From Panagrolaimus kolymaensis (lineage: Eukaryota; Nematoda; Chromadorea; Rhabditida; Panagrolaimidae), in NCBI GenBank assembly GCA_028622995.1, contig JAJQJQ010000015.1, positions 3,720,001 to 3,784,000 of the forward strand: a stretch of DNA of 64,000 nucleotides, written 5' to 3'. Below, one piece after another: positions 51,977 to 62,961 of the stretch (its first letter is position 1; each line of letters begins with the position of its first letter). The position numbers and the translations under genes are program-made. The notes beneath the pieces are model-generated. The model saw only the letters and a program-made list of their open reading frames with translations, made no database searches and was not told the origin of the DNA.

Positions 51977-53344
51977 TTAAAAATTGCAAACAGCTTCGAT
52001 CTTACAACCTTCATATAAACGATCAACAACACCCGCGTCCGCATCAGCAGTCAATACAGCAAGTAAAAAATCGTCTTCATCAAGTTGAGAAGTTTTTTTT
52101 ACAGCAAGATCATTATTAAAATCCAAAAGCAGATAAACTTTAACATTCTCATTTTTCTTCAAATGGATAGGCTTGGCTGGCTTGGATGGATATTCTTCTG
52201 TATACCAATATTGATAAAAATTACCAGGATCATCAATAATTTCATAAGTTTCTGAGTCTTCTGCCATTGTAATCCTATCATAGAGTTTCATAAACATAGA
52301 GAAATCACAAGATAATTTTCCACTTAGTGTTTTACCATCTGGAGTAATGATTTTTACTAAAAACCCATCTTTAAAAATTATTAAATATATGAAAAACAAA
52401 AACATACCACTCATTTCTCTATGTGTTGCTTTATGCAAAATACAACTCAAATCTTGACAAGAAGAAAACAAAAAATCTTTTGGGACTAAAAATCGCTCCT
52501 TTAGCTTCAATTATCAGTTTAAAAAACAACTTACCAACAAAAGAAATCAAGAAGTCGAGGTCCATACGTTCAAAGTAAATTTTCGGTAAAAGTTCAGCTA
52601 ATTCTTCTTTGATTGCTTGTCTGGTTGGATTGTTTTTGATGAGAGCTTGATGTTCTGCCCATTTGTAAACCTAAAAATTCAAGTTTATTTGTATTAATAG
52701 ATAAGGATAAATGACTTACAGCTTGAAAGAGTTCTTCTTCCATTGAATAAAAACGTTTAGGACTAAGGATAGATTTGACCATTTCTTTTTTGACTTTCAA
52801 AAAACCATTAGATTCCAGTAAGCATGAAACATGTTTTATCATCAACAAAGAAGAAAAGAGTGTCAAAGATGGATATTTATAACAGAGTTCAAACATTCCA
52901 ACAACATTTTCATGAGTAATTTCCATTTCTTCTGATAAAAACTCATCGCACTTGTCTTTTACTTCAGTAACATCATAAAATTCAGCGATGTCGACCATAG
53001 TGAAAACATTTTCCTTTGTGATCTTGCCGTCAGAATAATAAATATGACAGATGAATTCTTCAAAATCATTGAAGGAGTAATTTTCAATCTTGATTGGTTC
53101 ATCTCTGTTCAACCATCGTTTAGAAAACATTACAGCAAACGGTTTTGAAATACCAGCTAGCATGAATTTATGAGCGTATAATTTCTAAACAAAAAAGTTT
53201 TAGTAACCAAAGCTAAAATAAATGACATACCTGATCTCCAAGTAGAAAAATAACATCGAAATGACCAGTTTCAGCATCTTGAGATTTGAAAAGTTCGAAC
53301 CGTTTTAATTGTCTTGACTTGAATTCTTTATATTTACGACCCAT
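51977..53344 (-). CDS. BTB/BACK-domain protein (minus copy)
   Basis: Five exons (53344-53231, 53184-52720, 52670-52535, 52485-52408, 52356-51977) join to 390 residues. The BTB/POZ domain covers about residues 25-140 (FDVIFLLGDQ, KLYAHKFMLAGISKPFAVMF, FEEFICHIYYSDGKITKENV). It is followed by a BACK-like helical stretch (LYKYPS..., VYKWAEHQALIKN, LPKIYFERMDLDFLI) and a private C-terminal domain (KIITPDGKTLSGKLSCDFS). Nematode BTB families often act as substrate adaptors of cullin-3 ubiquitin ligases; here that is inferred from the family only. It has an inverted paralogue at 56853-58212 with all intron positions in common. Confidence 0.88.
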
Positions 53345-53779
53345 TTTGTAATTTACGAAAATAAGAGTACCTAAAATTTAAAAGAAATATTATAAAAAAA
53401 GTACAGGGTTTGTTAATGAAATAAAAATGCCACGAAATGTAAAAACGATATTTGTAAGATGCGAGAAACAAGTAAAACCAATGCAAAGAAGAAGAAATTA
53501 CTGCATTTTCGTTTTCCTCCAAAACACTATTTATAACATTCCTAACGCGAAAATAAATCTTTTTGGGGAACTGTGAAAATTGCTTTCATTTTGAAAATAT
53601 CTTTTTGGATTGATAGCATGTGTTTCTTTAAAAATATTGTTATCTTACTATCCTTTAAAAGAGAGTAAGCCCTTTTTGATAAATATAGTATGAAATTATT
53701 TACTTTCTTTTTCGAGTAACCATGTTCCAGTGTTTGTATTTTTTTTACGTAATAATTGGTTAGAAATTTAAGCCGCAAT
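53345..53779. other. Spacer, nothing recognised
   Basis: Lies between the BTB gene start and the 3' end of the fucosyltransferase gene. ORFs here have no support. Confidence 0.4.
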
Positions 53780-55565
53780 TTAAAAAAGATATTTATTTGA
53801 AACTTTAATATAACCATTTTTCTTACAAATCAGCCAAAAAGTAAATAAAATTATAAACACAACAAAACCCGTAATTGCAGCAATAATTTTTCTCCAAAAA
53901 ATAGCGCCTTCAATCCACGCATTTAAAAATATCGGAGAACAATCACCCGATGGATCAAACCATTTTTCGATATTCTCATACCATCGATGCTTTTTATTTG
54001 TTTCATGAAGCCTTTCACAAAGTTTACAATAACTTTCATCCCATGCCAATTCTTTCTTTTGAAAAAATTTAGTCCATTCAAAATATTTTAAATATTCTGT
54101 TTTATTTTGAATTAAATTATTTAAATATTTTGAAAGTTCATCGATGTTTTTGAAATCATCGACAGCGATGAAAGAATTATTTGGAGCAAATTTGGATGCA
54201 ATATTTCGTCGAAGAACGATTGGGACAATGAGATTTTTAATTCTCCAAAATTTCTCTGTTACATAATCTTTACAAATATTATTTTCGAATGCAAGGAAAA
54301 AATAATAATTTGCTGAAATTTTTTTTATGTGTTAATCCATTCTCGTTTTTATTCAAAATAAAAACATAAAATGCTTTTCTTTTTTTTAAAAACTCACGTA
54401 AAACTTGATTTTCACAATTTTTATCACATTTTTTGCTTGCGCAATATCCAAATTGATCAATTTGAATTTTTTTTGAAAGTTGCCGAACTATGCCTTCTCT
54501 TCCAGAGCCACTATAACAATTTCCAACAAACTGCAACGCAACTAATTTCTTTCTTGCTACAGCTTTTTCAACTTCGAACCATGAATAAATTTCAGGTTTC
54601 CCATAATTATTACTTTCATTTATTCCAATAAATCGATCATATGGAATTGGAATATCGCTATCACTTCGATATGTCATAGTTAAATTAAAAAAGTTTAAAG
54701 GAAATGAGCGCCAAAGTGGAAAATGATTTCGCATTCCTGCTTTCGGTGGAGATTCTTGTGTAAAGAAAATATAATTTTGATCTATGTGTCTTTGCTTAGG
54801 CAAATCATTGAGATCAAGATCAGCTGCATTAGAATGAAATAAAATTGCTGAAGCATTTAGGATCTAAAAATGAAAGTTTAAAAAAATAAACAAATTTGTG
54901 GCGATGGTATCAGAATTATCAAAAATTGCAATCAAGAAATTGACACATAGGAATAAAATTGCTTTCCTTTAGCATTTTTGACCTCATTGTTGTTTATTTC
55001 CGGGTGAAACTTAACTTACTATGGTTGATTTCTTTTTGCTTTAAGATTCAACATAATAAAAATTTTGGAATTTTTTTTTCATGGCATAAAACATAGTAGA
55101 GTTCATTATTTTATGTATGTGTATACTTACTTGATTTTTATCACCTGTATAAACACATTTTTGTGAACATTGAATATAAGTATTTAAAACTGAAGCTCTT
55201 TCATGTGGTGATACACCAAAATAACCCGTCCATAATAAAATTGTTTTAATTGCTGAAATCAATATAACATTGTAAACAAGTTTTTTTTCTTCACTAAAAT
55301 CATTATTTCAAAAAAAAAGTCTACGAACAAAAATGTTTCAGAATTGATAAACTTTTGATTTAAAAAAAAAGTCTTTGACGCCAAAAAACTTACAATCATT
55401 TTTAGAGTTAAAATTTCCATGAATCCATTGAACCGAATATTCATGAATAGAAAATCCAAGCCATACTTTCCATTGTAAATATGAAATCCAAGATAAATAA
55501 ATAATTAAAATAAAGCAAAGTATTTTTATAAATCGAAACTTTTTTATTTTTCTAATTATCTTCAT
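53780..55565 (-). CDS. Alpha-1,3-fucosyltransferase (GT10 family)
   Basis: Four exons (55565-55394, 55252-55131, 54863-54398, 54312-53780) join to 430 residues. Type II start: short basic tail, then membrane anchor (FIKILCFILIIYLSWISYLQW). GT10 landmarks: ILFHSNAADLDLNDLP, FTQESPPKAG, NLTMTYRSDSDIPIPYD, FVGNCYSGSGRE, and the donor-binding motif NYYFFLAFENNICKDYVTEKF. The 85-nt intron 54313-54397 uses a GTGAGT donor inside an apparently open ORF; reading through it would give a false truncated protein. Golgi enzyme transferring fucose from GDP-fucose to N-acetylglucosamine-containing glycans. Odd: a second hydrophobic segment at the C-terminus (IIAAITGFVVFIILFTFWLI). Confidence 0.92.
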
Positions 55566-56071
55566 TTTTTTGGGTCAGCTAAAAAATTTGTTCATTTTGA
55601 TTCAATCCATTTGACGAAAGACATATTTTTTAAAGCTGCTAATCAATATTACAAAATAAAAAAATAAAAATATTGCTTTTAAAAAAAATAACAAATCTTT
55701 TAACACTTGAGTTTTTTTATTTATTGTTTACCATAGCAACAACAACCCGGGTTTGTTAGTTGAAGAAAAAAACTATTGAAGAAATGGATGTTTGCGTGCG
55801 CGGAAGCACCAGCAAAGATGATGATGATAAAAAAAAATATGCGTCATATACTTCTTTTATTTTATTTTTTGCAATAGAAAAAAATATATAAGTAAATAAA
55901 CCAAGTCCAGGTGAAAAAAAATTTCTCGGATTATAAAAGTGTCAAAAAAAGCAATGAATGCATTTATTTTTTCTTTGTAAACGCAAAAATAAAATAAAAA
56001 CATATTTTTCAATTTCAAAACTTTTTTAAAAACAAAAAACTTACCAATAACTTACTTATCTTTGTGTTATT
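55566..56071. other. Spacer upstream of the fucosyltransferase
   Basis: AT-rich; nothing recognised apart from the fucosyltransferase 5' flank. Confidence 0.4.
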
Positions 56072-56433
56072 ATACTTTACGCAAAATTTGACACATATCT
56101 TCATTGGAAGAAAAACAAAAAATCTTTTGGAACTAATAAGCTTACCTTTTTAGTTTCTTACTGGTGGCGGCGATGAATATTATTCTGATGGACTTGTATC
56201 AATGTTGTTGGCCTACAAAATTATCTCCCAACCTTTTTGAACTAGTCGAACAGCGTCATTTGATGAAGAATTCCGATATTGAGCATTATTTGATCTTTGA
56301 CCACAAAGGTGATCTTGCTGTTAAAAAAAACTTCTGAACTTGACACACATTATTTACTTGCTGAATTATTTAACCAAAATGGATTTATTCTAGTTTAAAT
56401 TTGTTGTCGACTTGAAGCTCTTCATAAATTTTA
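56072..56433. pseudogene. Scrambled remnant of a third BTB-family gene
   Basis: Two pieces in opposite orientation. On the minus strand, 56134-56072 matches the VPKDFLF exon of the BTB gene (with ATTTTGCGTAAAG as in the intact copy) but has a stop. On the plus strand, 56279-56433 matches the C-terminus (IEHYLIFDHKGDLAVKK, HYLLAELFNQNGF, CRLEALHKF) but has one extra A in the poly(A) run after GCTGTT, which shifts the frame, and an in-frame TAA before the end. No BTB domain remains. A dead, rearranged copy. Confidence 0.8.
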
Positions 56434-56852
56434 GTTATCTTTCACTCATTTTGTTGATTTAAAAAACGGTCTTGTTTTCCTTCATGTGAATAAAATTATT
56501 GAATATTAATTTTTGTTTATCTTTAAACAAAGGAGTTAATCAATCACAATAATTTTTTTTGAATGTTGTACAAAAATATAAAAGAGCAGAAAGGGAAATG
56601 AAAACGTGAAGAAAAATAAAAGAAAGCGGGAAATAAATGACATTTTTTTCGCGCCAAAAAAAGATTTGCGATTTGTACCACTTTCAAATCTTTCAGTTTT
56701 GTATTTTTGTTGTTTCTGGAACGTCCATTATTATTTTCAACATTTCGCGTCTTTCATTTTCGTCTTTTATTACTGAATTAAAACTACCAAGTGCATAAAT
56801 AATTTTATTATATTTTTAGGTTTACTTGTTGCTTGCTGTATCTTATTACAAA
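56434..56852. other. Promoter-side spacer of the plus BTB gene
   Basis: Ends with an acceptor-like TATATTTTTAG (to 56819) 33 bases before the ATG, a probable trans-splice site. Nothing else seen. Confidence 0.45.
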
Positions 56853-58212
56853 ATGGGAGACGCATTGGATCAATTCAAATCAAAGCTTTCAAAGCATTTA
56901 GAAGTCTTCTTTTCTCAAGATGTTGAAAATGGTCATTTCGATGTTATTTTTCTACTTGGAGATCAGGTATGTCATTTATTTTAGCTTTGTTTACTACAAC
57001 TTTATTTTATAGAAATTATACGCTCATAAGTTTATGCTAGCTGGTATTTCAAAGCCGTTTGCTGTAATGTTTTCTGAACGATGGACAACCAAAGATGAGC
57101 CGATCAAGATTAGTGCCTATTTACCGGATGACTTCAAAGAATTCATTGGTCATATTTACTATTCTGACTGCAAGATCACAAAGGAAAATGTTTTCACTAT
57201 GGTCGACATGGCGGAATTTTATGATGTTGTTGGAATGAAAGAGCTTTGCGATGAATTCTTAGCAAAAATGGAAATCACACCTGAAAATATCTTTCAATTG
57301 TTTGAATTCTCACAAAAATACTCATTATTGTCTAAATTTCAAGCATCGATCAAATCCTTTATGATTCAAAATCTTTCAACCTTCATGGAATCTAATGGTT
57401 TAATGAAAATCAAGAAAGAAATGATTAAAGCTATGGTTGATATTGAACGATCAGAACCACAAGAAGAAAAACTTTTTGAATTTGTAAGTTAGTTGACATT
57501 AACTATATATAAAGTGTTGAATTTAGGTATACAAATGGGCCGAGTACCAAGCTGTTATTAAACAAAGTTCAACCGAAAAAGAAGCCATCGACATCAATCA
57601 AGCAATCAAAGAAGAACTCGCTGATATCTTACCTAAAATTTCTTTTGAACGTATGAGCCTCGACTTTTTGTTTATGGTTGTTGGTGAGTTTTATTCTTGA
57701 AAAAAAAAGTAAATAATCATCGCAAATTTTAGTTCCAAAAGGATTTTTATTTTCTTATCAACACTTGAGTGACATCCTTAATGCATCGAAAAATGTAAAA
57801 TTTTTTGGTAAGCTAATTATCCTTTAAGTATTAACCGCTTTAAAATATATTTTTTTTAGTAAAAGTTGTTAATTCAAATGGTAAAACGTTAAATGGAAAA
57901 TTATCTTGTGATTTTTCAACCTTGATGGATGTTTATGATACAATTAAATTGATTAACGGCTCAGAATCGTTATGCGTTAATATTGGTTATCAATACTGGA
58001 ATATAAAAAGATCTCTTCCATCTAAACCAAGTCAATTGAAAAAGAAAATCAATGTTGAATATTATTTGATTTTTGATTCAGATGGCGACCTTGCTGTAAA
58101 AAAAACTTCTCAACTTCTTGATGACTTAGATTATTTACTTGCTGAATTATATACGGAAGGTGGATTTAAACTAACTGATGGTTGTCGAATTGAAGCTTTT
58201 CATAAATTCTAA
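56853..58212 (+). CDS. BTB/BACK-domain protein (plus copy)
   Basis: Five exons (56853-56966, 57013-57483, 57527-57683, 57733-57807, 57860-58212) join to 389 residues. Same order as the minus copy at 51977-53344: BTB (FDVIFLLGDQ, KLYAHKFMLAGISKPFAVMF), BACK-like part (VYKWAEYQAVIKQSS, LPKISFERMSLDFLF), and C-terminal domain (VVNSNGKTLNGKLSCDFS; DLAVKKTSQLLDDLDYLL). The BTB core is close to identical in places, while the C-terminal domain has diverged strongly. Introns fall at the same codons. The two copies are inverted around the fucosyltransferase. Adaptor role for a cullin-3 ligase is possible, not shown. Confidence 0.88.
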
Positions 58213-58329
58213 TTTTCTTTCTTTTTGTCGGTTTTTTAACATTGTTTTGTTTGTTTGTTTTCGTGTGAATAAATTTTTGTTATGAATTTTTGTCTATCCT
58301 TCCTAGTAATTTTGATTGTTATTTACGCA

Positions 58330-58710
58330 CTTGGAAATGTTTCATGTGAAAGTTTATAAAAAATGAAAAAATTAGCATAAAAATGAATGAATGCGCAAAG
58401 TAAGAAGCTTTTCATTGTATGTATAAAAATGAAGGGGTGATGAGTGGCGGTTGATTATTTATTTCACAAAAAAATAGTAAAGGATCCAAGTTTATCCAAA
58501 GATGCTATAGGATCCAAATATAATAAAGGATCTAAATATGCCTGAAGGATCCATAGATCAATTTGCGAATGAAATTTGCATAAAAATGAAGTTTATAAAA
58601 ATGGAAAAAATTTCATATAAAAAATGAAAGCGCAAAACAAAAAGGTTGCTTTGTCATTGCATGAAAGTGAAGCTTGATGAGTGGCCGTTGATTTAGATGT
58701 ACCAAAATAT
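58330..58710. repeat. Diverged direct repeat with GGATCC-rich spacer
   Basis: Two related segments, about 58340-58455 and 58580-58700, share AAGTTTATAAAAA, GCGCAAA, TCATTG(T/C)ATG and GATGAGTGGC(G/C)GTTGATT in order. Between them, AGGATCC(A/T)AA(A/T)AT-like units recur four to five times (58483-58560). May be the body of a decayed transposon. Confidence 0.55.
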
Positions 58711-59095
58711 GCCAAATGATTTGCATAAAACAACTTTCATGGCCGACCGAAGATCGGCGCTGCGATGTATGAACAGAGATTTTAATTTTTTTAGAAAGGA
58801 GGAAGTTGTCTTTATTATTGAGGTTTTTTAAAGCATTTGTGGATAAGGACGGGATGATTCAATATTAAGAAACTAAAAGGAATGGTGAAGTATGAGGATT
58901 GTATATCGATGGGGTAATCAAAATAGTTGCACGCGTAGAAAACCTTATGTATACGGGATAAAGATTCCTTACTATGAGAAGGATCAATGCCATAAGATTT
59001 CAAATAATCATAAAGTAAATAAAAAAAGTTGCGTAAATTTCATTTGAATAGGAAATATTTTTATAGTAATAAAATGGTTAGTAAAAATAGTGATC

Positions 59096-59123
59096 GCGGC
59101 GCGGAGCGCCGCTCCTTGCCTAG
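59096..59123 (+). mobile_element. Probable Helitron 3' terminus
   Basis: A perfect 7-bp stem GCGGCGC/GCGCCGC with loop GGA (59096-59112) is followed seven bases later by CTAG and then a T. A GC-rich hairpin just inside a CTRR end that abuts T is the Helitron 3' signature. The matching 5' TC end was not located; the related GC-rich patch ATCGGCGCTGCGATG near 58753 may belong to the same element. Confidence 0.55.
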
Positions 59124-59545
59124 TCTTTAAATTAAAAATGCAATGGTTTATAAAAAAAGAGACATAGCATAATTTGTTTTTTGATGCCAAATAAGAGTAA
59201 TATGAATAAGGGAATGGTTTTTTCCAAATTTTAACAATTTTATAAAAACCATTTTCTCTATTTTTAGTGATCAAATATTTTTTATTTTCAAATTTTGTTT
59301 TTCTCGATTCTTTTTTGGCCTTTCGCCCATTATTCAAACTGTCCGACTAACATCTAAATAAAAAAACATAGCAGCAGCAATGTGGTTGGTTGAAACGTTT
59401 CAGTTCTTTATTTGTTCATTCATTTGATTTAGTAAACGCAAAATCAAATTTATAAATCTCTTTTTTTCTTTTTTGCTATTCAAAAGTTACATCTTTTAAA
59501 AAATGTAAGGTTTATTTTCATAATTAAATTTAATTGATTCATAGA
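59124..59545. other. Spacer before the peptidase gene
   Basis: No gene supported. TTGATTCATAG just before the ATG at 59546 could be a splice acceptor. Confidence 0.4.
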
Positions 59546-61987
59546 ATGTTTAGGACATCGTCAATCGCAACCCTTCGTGATCATTTTGCTAAAATTTGTA
59601 GCATTAAAACTCCATCCAATGGAAGAATTATTAAAACTTCCACCGAATTACTCACCATCTTTTCGGAATGGTCTTCTCGTTCACCTACAATGAAAAAGAA
59701 TCTTAAAAATTCGCAGATTTCTGTTGTAAATACACAAAAAATGGAAATTATTTCAACTTTTGATGTTCCCGTTACTCAAGCTGAGTAAGTATCTCTTGAT
59801 TTTTTAAATAACGTATATATTATTTTTTGAGTGGATGAGCAATAAAAGGATAAAATTTTAGAGGCCAATCAATTGCTTATTCACCCGATGGAAAGTTATC
59901 CGCTGTACTTTCAACGATCGCTGATGGCAAAGATGGAAAAGATAAAAAGCATTTTGTTCGAGTAAACTTTAGCATATAAATTTTGATTGAAACATTCAAG
60001 TCAGAAACTTTATAGATCATTGATGTTCCAACAAATTCCGATAAAAGCATTTTCAATCTTTCTGCTAAAAAACATCATGGATTAGTTCATCTTGGAGGTG
60101 ATTTTGGTGGAGCAATCTTTTCACCCTCTGGCAAATATTTGCTTTACACTGCTGAAAAGAAAAAAGAAACGGTTGAATTTTTTGATGCAGATCTTGATAA
60201 TCCTGATAATGAAAAGGAAAAGGATGGCGAAAAGAAGCCAGCAATTGGAGATAAATTTTTGTGGAAAGAAACATTTGGTGAACAAACTTATGAAGTTGAT
60301 AGCCCCGTTCTATATCTTTTAACCGTTGAAACGGGTGAAGTTAAAGTTCTTGATAATGTTCCATCCCATTTACATCCAGTTCAGGTTAGGAAATAATAAA
60401 TGAGTTTACTCAAAAAACTTAGCTTTGTTTTTATAGAAACTTTTTTCCGCTGATGAATCAACCATTTATTTTGGTGCTATCGATGCTCCATATTATAGAC
60501 TTGGAAAAGTTTTTTGTACCAATCGTCCTTATACGATTGGGCGAATCGACTTAAAAGAATATCAATATTCTTGCATCGCTGAAAAAATTCCTGGTTTGGA
60601 ATTTTTAAAGCGTGCATCAGATGGAACTATTTATGGTATTTGTCGTACAGATACCAAAAATTCTCATCAAGGTTCATATTCATTCTTTAAACTTAATCCA
60701 ACATCAACAAATTCCCCAATTGAAAAATTTACCCATGATGAAATTTTTCTTCCATCTTTATCAAACCGATGTTTCACTTCAAAAGATTCCATTGTTTTTT
60801 CTGCCATATATGGTTGCTTTATAAGAGCATATAAATTTGATGTGGCTTCATCCCAAATTATTCAATTATCACCCAATGATGTTTGTGATACAGTATTAGA
60901 CGTATTTGAAAATTATGTTTTGGTTCAACGTTTACATGTCTGTGGACCACCCGAATTACATTTGGGTAAATTTGTTAATGAAAAAGAGGTTTGTTGTGGA
61001 TTAATTTATCAATGGAAATTTGTGATTAATTAAACTTGGGTGTTTTTATAGGTCGCTTGGAGTCTCATTTCTAAACCCAATCCCATCACCGTGGATCATA
61101 CATGTGAAGATGTTGGAGTTGATGAAAAATATGGCCCACATACATTTGTTCGAATTCCAAAAAATGTTTCAGGAAAAATTCCACTTATTGCTTTTATTCA
61201 TGGTGGACCTCATTCAACTTCATTCAAAGCGTATGCTTTATCTTCTTTGATAAATTAATAAGCAGTATTTTTTTATTTTTAGTTGGCCTCGACGTGCAGC
61301 AAATATCCTTCTTTATTCTGGATTTGCTATCGTCCAAATTAATTATCCTGGATCCCTTGGATATGGAGAAGATTATGTCCAACAACTTCCAGGAAAAGTT
61401 GGTGAATTAGATGTTGAATTTTGTGAAAAAATGATTGAAGAAACTCTTAATAAATTCCCACAACTTGATAAATCTAAAGTTGGACTTCTTGGTGGTTCAC
61501 ATGGTGGATTCCTTGTTACTCATTTAGCTGGGCATAAACCAGATAATTATAAAGCCGTTGTAGCTTTGAATCCAGTTTTGAATGTTCGAAGTAAATATAT
61601 TCAATTTTACTCTGATCGCGTTAATTTATTCTAATTTTTTTAGCCATGTTTGATATCACTGATATCCCTGATTGGTGCGCATATGAAGCCAATGGAGCTC
61701 CTCTTGAACCAGGAAAACCACTCAATTCAGAACTTGAAAAACAAATGCTTGCATGTTCACCCGCAACTCGATCCCATGCAATTCGAGCACCATTTATGCT
61801 TGTTATCGGTGGCAAAGATCTTCGAGTTGCTCCACATTTTCGATCATTCGTTCGCGATTTAAGTGCTAATAATGTTCCTCACAAAGTTTTATATTATCCT
61901 GAATCCAATCATGCTTTGGATGAAGTTGATGTTGAAACTGATTGTGAAATCAATACAGCACTTTGGTTTAATAAATATGCAGCGTAA
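59546..61987 (+). CDS. apeh: Acylaminoacyl-peptidase (S9 serine peptidase)
   Basis: Seven exons (59546-59784, 59862-59961, 60016-60384, 60437-60988, 61052-61230, 61283-61590, 61644-61987) join to 696 residues, close to the roughly 730 of animal APEH. I start at the ATG at 59546 (MFRTSSIATLRDHF) because nothing in frame further left is an ATG. An N-terminal beta-propeller (AYSPDGKLSAVLS, GAIFSPSGKYLLYTA) is followed by an alpha/beta-hydrolase domain with HGGPHSTSFKA (oxyanion side), nucleophile Ser in LLGGSHGGFLVTH, Asp in VIGGKDLRVAP and His in PESNHALDEVD. It removes N-acylated amino acids from short peptides in the cytosol. Confidence 0.94.
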
Positions 61988-62961
61988 AAAAAAGAATTAT
62001 GCGTGTGCATGTATTTTAGGTTTAATAACGCTTCTTCTTTTTTTTGCCACACTGCTTACCATATGATATCTATTTATTTTATAATTTAATATTTAATAAA
62101 TTTTATTTATATGTTTTTGTAATTGAGAATATAAAAAACGTTCTTTGTACGTATCTAATACATTTTATGAATTTTCTTTGAGTATCATGAATGAATAGTT
62201 GTAATTTTTTGGTTGGTAAGTAGTAGTTGATTTAGCCTAACATAATTTGTATTTTATCATAGACCAAAATATGTTATTGATTTTTTTTTCTATCAAGAGG
62301 TCAAATCCAAGACAAAGCAACAGTTTTTTTTTGAGGTCGTTCCTTTCCTTTGGCTTAAAAGCCTTTATTTCTTTCATTTTTGCATATTTTTTTATAAGCC
62401 AAATAATATCATTAAATTTTATTATGGTTGCTTGGAGAGTTTCTTTCTTGCTTGTATGAGATATTATTTTCTAATAAAATCAATGGGATGTCTTGCGATT
62501 AGCCAATTTTTTTAGGTCTACTGTTTTGAGAAAAAGTGCATATTTTCCCTTTTCATCACGTTGATCGATATTTGGCAGTTTTACCCTTTTTGATTATAAA
62601 CTAGTTCCTTTTCTTCTTCCCATAAAAAAAACATCCTGGGAACCATCGTTTTTTTTTATTATCCTATACATTTTTTCTTCTAAGGTCGTTGTTGAATGAA
62701 TGACATTAGCGTTCTTCCTTTTTCTTTGTTGCTTCATTAGTTTTTTTTCTTCTGCTGTCCATTTGTCAAAAAAAAAATTGTTTATACCAAAAACACTTTT
62801 TCATTCTTTCTTGCACCCACTGATTGTGATCTTTTTTGATTTTGTAAGAAAAAATAGTCTTTTTTTTTATTTGCATACATACATTTCGCGCGCATTTTTT
62901 GTCCTGATTATTTTTTATTTCTCTTTAATTTTTTTATTTTTTATAAATTTTAGCTTCAAAC
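61988..62961. other. Intergenic, T-rich; acceptor before last gene
   Basis: No gene seen. AAATTTTAG ending at 62953 lies eight bases before the next ATG and is a likely trans-splice acceptor. The ORF 62700-62984 is a homopolymer artefact. Confidence 0.45.

Noticed and set aside
54279..54400. Apparent frameshift or truncation in the fucosyltransferase
   Set aside because: A GTGAGT donor and TTTCAG acceptor remove 85 bases and restore NYYFFLAFENN; total exon length is a whole number of codons.
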